DNA of 64,000 bases from Kingdonia uniflora (lineage: Eukaryota > Streptophyta > Magnoliopsida > Ranunculales > Circaeasteraceae). A program made the position numbers and the translations under genes. Of the stretch, positions 60,206 through 64,000 are shown piece after piece. The notes beneath the pieces are model-generated. The model made no database searches. It worked only from the letters and a program-made list of their open reading frames with translations, and was not told where the DNA came from. Each line of letters begins with the position of its first letter. The first letter of the stretch is position 1. The stretch spans positions 990,001-1,054,000 of the forward strand of contig JACGCM010000655.1 in assembly GCA_014058105.1 (NCBI GenBank). Direction: 5' to 3'.

Positions 60206-60405
60206 GCTGGTTACTTTCTTCCTCCAAACTGCCTTCTAAAACTACATCTACTAAAGGCTACTCCAAACTACATTTCTCTTAATTTGACAGGGAACACGGC
60301 TGGTTACTTTCTTCCTCCAAACTGCCTTCTAAAACTACATCTACTAAAGGCTACTCCAAACTACATTTCTCTTAATTTGACAGGGAACGGCTGGTTACTT
60401 TCCTC
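60206..60405. repeat. ~92-bp tandem pair GGCTGGTTACTTTCTTCCTC
   Basis: Copies 60206-60297 and 60299-60389, with a third start at 60390. The unit contains CCAAACTGCCTTCTAAAACT, ACTAAAGGCTACTCCAAACT and ends TTAATTTGACAGGGAA. It looks like an edited relative of the 11881 unit. Confidence 0.9.
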
Positions 60406-62935
60406 CTTCTTCCTCTTTTCCTTATTTCTCCTTATTTCTCTTATTTCGCACTTGTCCAAACCAAGCCCCTTTCTCTGAAATAGACATTACGGTGATTGCA
60501 CTCTGATTCTCCTCCCTTACCTACTCGACTCGTCAGTCTTGATCGTCGTCTTTTTTTGGCCAGATAGAGTCATCAGTCAAAGTGCAAGATAGAGTCAGTC
60601 AACGTGCAAGACTCGTCCTTAGCTGCGAATAGCCACACGTACAGGTAGCTTTTTAAACTATAGGCATTGCTTCGAGGTCTGGGAAGGATCCTAAAACTAC
60701 GCTACACGCAGAGGTAGCGCTTTTTAAACTAGGCATTTCTACTTCGGAAATTCTACTAGCGACAACGCCATGAGACCCTTCCCTAGACGTGTGATGTGCG
60801 TAAAGAACAAACGTTCTCATCGTGATACAAAAGGGTTCAACCAAAAATAAGAAAAACAGCGTTAAACAGCTGCGTAGTTTAAGGATCCTAACATTGGGAG
60901 CGATAACAGGAAAACTAAACTACTAGCTGCTTAGTGTTTAGAAGCAACTAGGCTAGCCATCGTAAAAAGTCGGAAAAAATGTTTAAAAAGACCCCGTAAC
61001 TACGTTTTTTCCACGTACGCAAGTCACCGCTTTTTCCCTGCTAGCGATGGAAAAAAGGCTCAAAAATATACATTACGTTGATTCAACCCATACTTGCGTA
61101 CGGCCAAAGTCAGCAAAAACCTTATACGCTCTTCGCCTCGAAAAAGCGTTGGCCTAAAACTACAAACTACGCTTTTTCATTCTTCCTTCACCGTAATGTC
61201 TATTCAGAAGAAGCATCGCACTCATTTGTCTATAGCTATGGTTCAGTTGGGTGAGTCCTCTGACAGAGAGCGCTGAGCGGAGGAAGCTTTCGCCGTACGC
61301 AAGTCTAGATACGGGAGAGCCTCCGCTTGTGTTCAAGATAGAATACGATTCTCTGTACGCAAGTTCTAAATAAAGTGGAACAGTAGTTTAGAAGTCGTGC
61401 ATAGCGGTTCAAAAAGGCGCGCGTGGAAAAAAGACGGTGGAAAAAAGTAGTTTAGAAGTCGTGCATAGTGGTTCCTAAACGATTAGGCTGCGTGGTCCGT
61501 GCTTCGTAAACTACGTGTAGCGAAAGATGGAGATAGAAGAGAGAAGTGCCTTTCGTGCATACTCGTTCTTAAGTGGAGCTTCAAGCGTCGCGTTGATGGC
61601 ATGTTTAGAAAACGGCTCCGAACGTAGTTTAGGCGACAGATTGGCTTTCTTTTCTAGTGCTGGTTCTTCCTGCGTGCATTTTGCTTTTTTTCCTTGGTGC
61701 TGTTTTTTTTAAGCAAATAGCGACTATAGACATTACCGCAGAACGAAAGGTTTAGCACATAGCTCTTTTTAACGTACGCAAGTCCGACCTTGGTTTCTTG
61801 CTTCTTTAACCCTTTTAAAAACTCCGTCGTAGCCGTAATGTATATTTGTAGTTTAGGCAACTCTTTTTCACCGTACGCAAGTTGTTTAGGATCCTACTTG
61901 TTTTTGTAGTTTACTTGCGTACGCAGCAACTATCCACCTCTAAACTACTCCTTAATCCCTTGGTTTCTTGCTGTCTACCTCGGTTTCTTGCTGTCTACCT
62001 TGGTTTAAGGAAAGAGGATGCTTTGATGGAGCTTGTACAATGAAAGACGGACGAGACGACGGTAGATGGGAGAGAAGACAAGCTCCAGAGCAGAAAAAAA
62101 AGGGGCCATGTATAAGATTCCTCTCGCAACAGAGACAAAGGGAAGGGCAAAAGAAAGAGACAAGACAGAAGTGGCGCAACGTCAAAGAGAGCCTGGAGAG
62201 ATCAGAAAGCCAGTTGATGTCTATAAGCTAGAATAGAAGACCAGAGTCATGTCTGAAGACTGTCTTTTTTTAGGATCCTAGTTGTAGCGACGCCTTAGCG
62301 AACTAGGGCAAAACTACGCATAAGTCGCCAGTCTTCGCTTTCAGTTTCCTGTAGCTTTAGCAATCTTCGCTTTCAGTTTCCTAAACTACGTGGTAGCGTT
62401 TGCGGCTTTGTAGCTATTTGAGTCCCAAACTACTTTCCATCATCCACCAAGCGTAGTTTAGAGTAGTTTAGCAGCGGTTTCCTAAACTACAAATAGAAGA
62501 CGAGGAGTTATGGTATTTAAAAAGCAAGCGAGTTACTTGCATACGGAGATTGCTAATTTTCTTTCATCCGGATTTCAGACCTTCGTTCCTAAACTACGAA
62601 GCACAGTAGTTTAGAAGCGTAGTTTAGGATCCTAAACTACAGAGTAGCGTAGCAATTTCACGTAGTTTAGGGGTGTTTTCCAAACTACTAAAGCCTAAAG
62701 GCCGTAGTTGTAGTTTGGGGGTAGAATGAGCGATTTCTAAACTACGCTGGCCGTAGAAGGGTTTCTTATAGAGCATAGCTCGTCGCTCTGTTGACCAAAG
62801 ACAAGTCAGCAGTTATGCCTTTACCACAAGTTTCATCGTACGCAAGTGACTCCATTGTCTATCATAGCTTTAGCAACTCAATACCCATCCTTAAAAGCCA
62901 GAAGAAAATACCTCTTTTCCTTTGTGCTTAAAGCC

Positions 62936-63095
62936 CTAGTTTAAGTAGTTTAGAAGGATCCTAAACTACGGCTTTTGGTAGTTTGGACCAGCGTAGTTTA
63001 GGATCCTCCAGTCTTCAGGCAAAGCTTCAAGTTTCATCCTAGTTTAAGTAGTTTAGAAGGATCCTAAACTACGGCTTTTGGTAGTTTGGACCAGC
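62936..63095. repeat. 57-bp direct repeat with C-D-C module cassette
   Basis: CTAGTTTAAGTAGTTTAGAA, then GGATCCTAAACTACGGC and TTTTGGTAGTTTGGACCAGC, at 62936-62992 and 63039-63095, identical. It shows several modules moving as one cassette. Confidence 0.92.
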
Positions 63096-64000
63096 AAGCC
63101 AGTCTTCGGTTTCAGTTTCATACCAGTCTTCAGCGTTGACCAAAGACAAGTCAAGTCACCAGTTATGCCTTTGCTTCAAGTTTCGTCCTACTTGCGTACG
63201 GTGAAAATAGGCTTTTTTTTTTGGACCAGCAATCCAGTCTGGAGAAAGTGACCCGATGGCTGGAGAAAGTGAACCAAGGATCCTTACGAACGCACCCCTA
63301 ATAGAGGAGAAAGTGAACCGCTTACGAACGCACCGCTGGGGAAAGTGAACCTATGATGAACGCAACCGCCTGTAGAAGTAGCGTAGTTTGTAGTTTAGGG
63401 AACCGATTACGAACGCACCCGCCTGGAGAAGTAGCGTAGTTTGTAGTTTAGGGAACCGATTACAAATCCTATGTTAGTGTGTAGCACGCAAGATAATTGC
63501 GAGTTGTGCAATGGCCACAAAAAAAACAAGTTCCAGTAGTTTAGGAAGACCTTTGCACCAAGTTCCTGTAGTTTAGGAAGACCTTTGCATTAGAGTGGCA
63601 GTCTCTAAAAAGAGGGGTTTTGCTACGCATACGCATAGTTGGTTCGGCTAGGCATTTTGTCTTTATGGACCTTCGTCGAAAAGGCATTGGTAGGCTATTC
63701 AAATGAGAGCGCTAAATCATCGTTCTTCTCATAATGATAGTGAGTGGCGACGACGTAGCGTACCTAACCTAATAAGGCACAGTGGATAAGCGCGAAGGAT
63801 CCTTGATATGGGTAGTTTAGGAAAAGGCTTTAAGTTTCTAGTGCTACCTTAACTACCGGCTACCTAACTGACGCTCTTTTCTTTAATGCTCTTTATTAAC
63901 TCCTTCTCTTAACTCTTTTAAACGTACGTAAGTCTCTTTAAAGGCTACTAAAGCCCTATATTCACGCCCCGTCTTTGGACTTGCGTACGAGGAGCCGAGT

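Larger units (their letters stand above)
569..61850. repeat. Dispersed module B: CGTAATGTATATTTT and CGTAATGTCTATTTT
   Basis: Roughly 35 copies of the TATACATTACG form (for example 4127, 12033, 15590, 22128, 41633, 53625, 58505) and about a dozen with TAGACATTACG (17560, 30050, 36274, 42716, 44401, 55853, 60480). One recurrent context is GGCCGTAATGTATATTTTA followed by GGCAAC. The two sequence classes suggest at least two source copies. Confidence 0.88.
664..63800. repeat. Dispersed module D: GGATCC-centred palindromes
   Basis: About ninety GGATCC sites are present, against about 16 expected. Most read AAGGATCCTT or TAGGATCCTA. Seven copies extend to a perfect 22-bp palindrome, GTAGTTTAGGA plus its own complement, at 43465, 43715, 46440, 48107, 53350, 54643 and 62619. 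Thus families C and D merge into one longer self-complementary unit, most often inside nad4 introns. Confidence 0.88.
170..63830. repeat. Dispersed module C: GTAGTTTAG / CTAAACTAC and GTAGTTTGTAGTTTGGA
   Basis: The commonest word in the window, probably over two hundred copies on both strands (estimated, not counted). It occurs singly, doubled as GTAGTTTGTAGTTTGG or CCAAACTACAAACTAC, and joined to GGATCC. It is seen inside other repeats as an apparent 7-bp GTAGTTT insertion (13355 and 61835 against 13285). Confidence 0.9.
219..63989. repeat. Dispersed module A: ACTTGCGTACG / CGTACGCAAGT
   Basis: Hand counting gives about 180 exact copies of this 11-mer over both strands, against a chance expectation of about 0.03. 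It is half of a 16-bp palindrome centred on CGTACG. Copies are spread through spacers and intron interiors but not nad4 exons. Gaps with few or none are about 1000-3000, 5600-7300 and 30900-33100. Variants include ACTTACGTACG, mostly in the GAAACTTRCGTACGGCTACC cassette (4865, 20111, 32982, 49905, 51120, 55893), and ACTTGCGTAC followed by TTTTTGTTGAAA. Common flanks are TTTTAA or AAAA. Confidence 0.95.
57473..64000. other. Spacer upstream of nad4
   Basis: The expected nad4 5' leader and promoter lie just right of 57472, but I see no distinct CRTA-type promoter that stands out from the many CGTA-containing repeats. Arrays are at 57672 and 60206; other blocks are the GTGTCCAAACTACAAACTAC segment at 58208-58350 (like 53102), the 57-bp pair at 62936/63039, and GAAAGTGAACC or TTACGAACGCACC units at 63242-63460. 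No gene recognised. Confidence 0.6.

Noticed and set aside
61968..62231. 87-codon plus frame rich in Arg, Glu and Lys
   Set aside because: Purine-rich sequence gives such composition by chance; no motif or family match.
219..63989. CGTA-containing modules as plant mitochondrial CRTA promoters
   Set aside because: Copy number in the hundreds, both strands, no link to genes; promoter function for the family as a whole is not credible.

Overview
The window looks like a stretch of a very large, gene-poor seed-plant mitochondrial genome, most likely from a gymnosperm and plausibly a conifer. The only intact gene I can support is nad4 (complex I subunit 4). It lies on the minus strand in four exons (57472 down to 40466) of 461, 515, 423 and 89 nt, the exon sizes known from seed-plant nad4, with introns at cDNA positions 461, 976 and 1399. 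The exons carry many Pro, Ser, Thr, Arg and His codons where the family has Leu, Phe, Ile, Cys or Tyr, which is the signature of heavy C-to-U RNA editing. The introns are 4.7, 6.2 and 4.6 kb, longer than the usual angiosperm versions. Base composition, absence of bacterial-style operons and one decayed plastid-type tRNA-His fit this reading. The species is inferred, not shown.

Layout: 1-40465 is spacer, with a trnH-like relic at about 4038-4118, local tandem arrays and diverged dispersed repeats. 40466-57472 is nad4, read leftward. 57473-64000 is spacer upstream of nad4, with several more arrays. No rRNA, intact tRNA, maturase, transposase or second protein gene was found.

The striking content is a dense lattice of very short repeats through spacers and introns. 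The main families are (A) ACTTGCGTACG, about 180 exact copies on both strands by hand count; (B) CGTAATGTATATTTT and a sister form with TCTATT; (C) GTAGTTTAG / CTAAACTAC, probably more than two hundred copies; (D) BamHI-type palindromes centred on GGATCC; and (E) TTGCTAAAGCTA and hairpins built from it. They combine into longer cassettes and perfect palindromes. Several paralogous pairs differ by presence or absence of one module, so the modules appear to be inserted as units of about 6-10 bp. Clear modules are absent from the exons and from about the first and last 110-700 nt of each nad4 intron, while the intron interiors are packed with them. This resembles the GC clusters and double-hairpin elements of fungal and algal mitochondria and the Bpu elements of Cycas, but the motifs are different. 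It is the best candidate here for an undescribed system.
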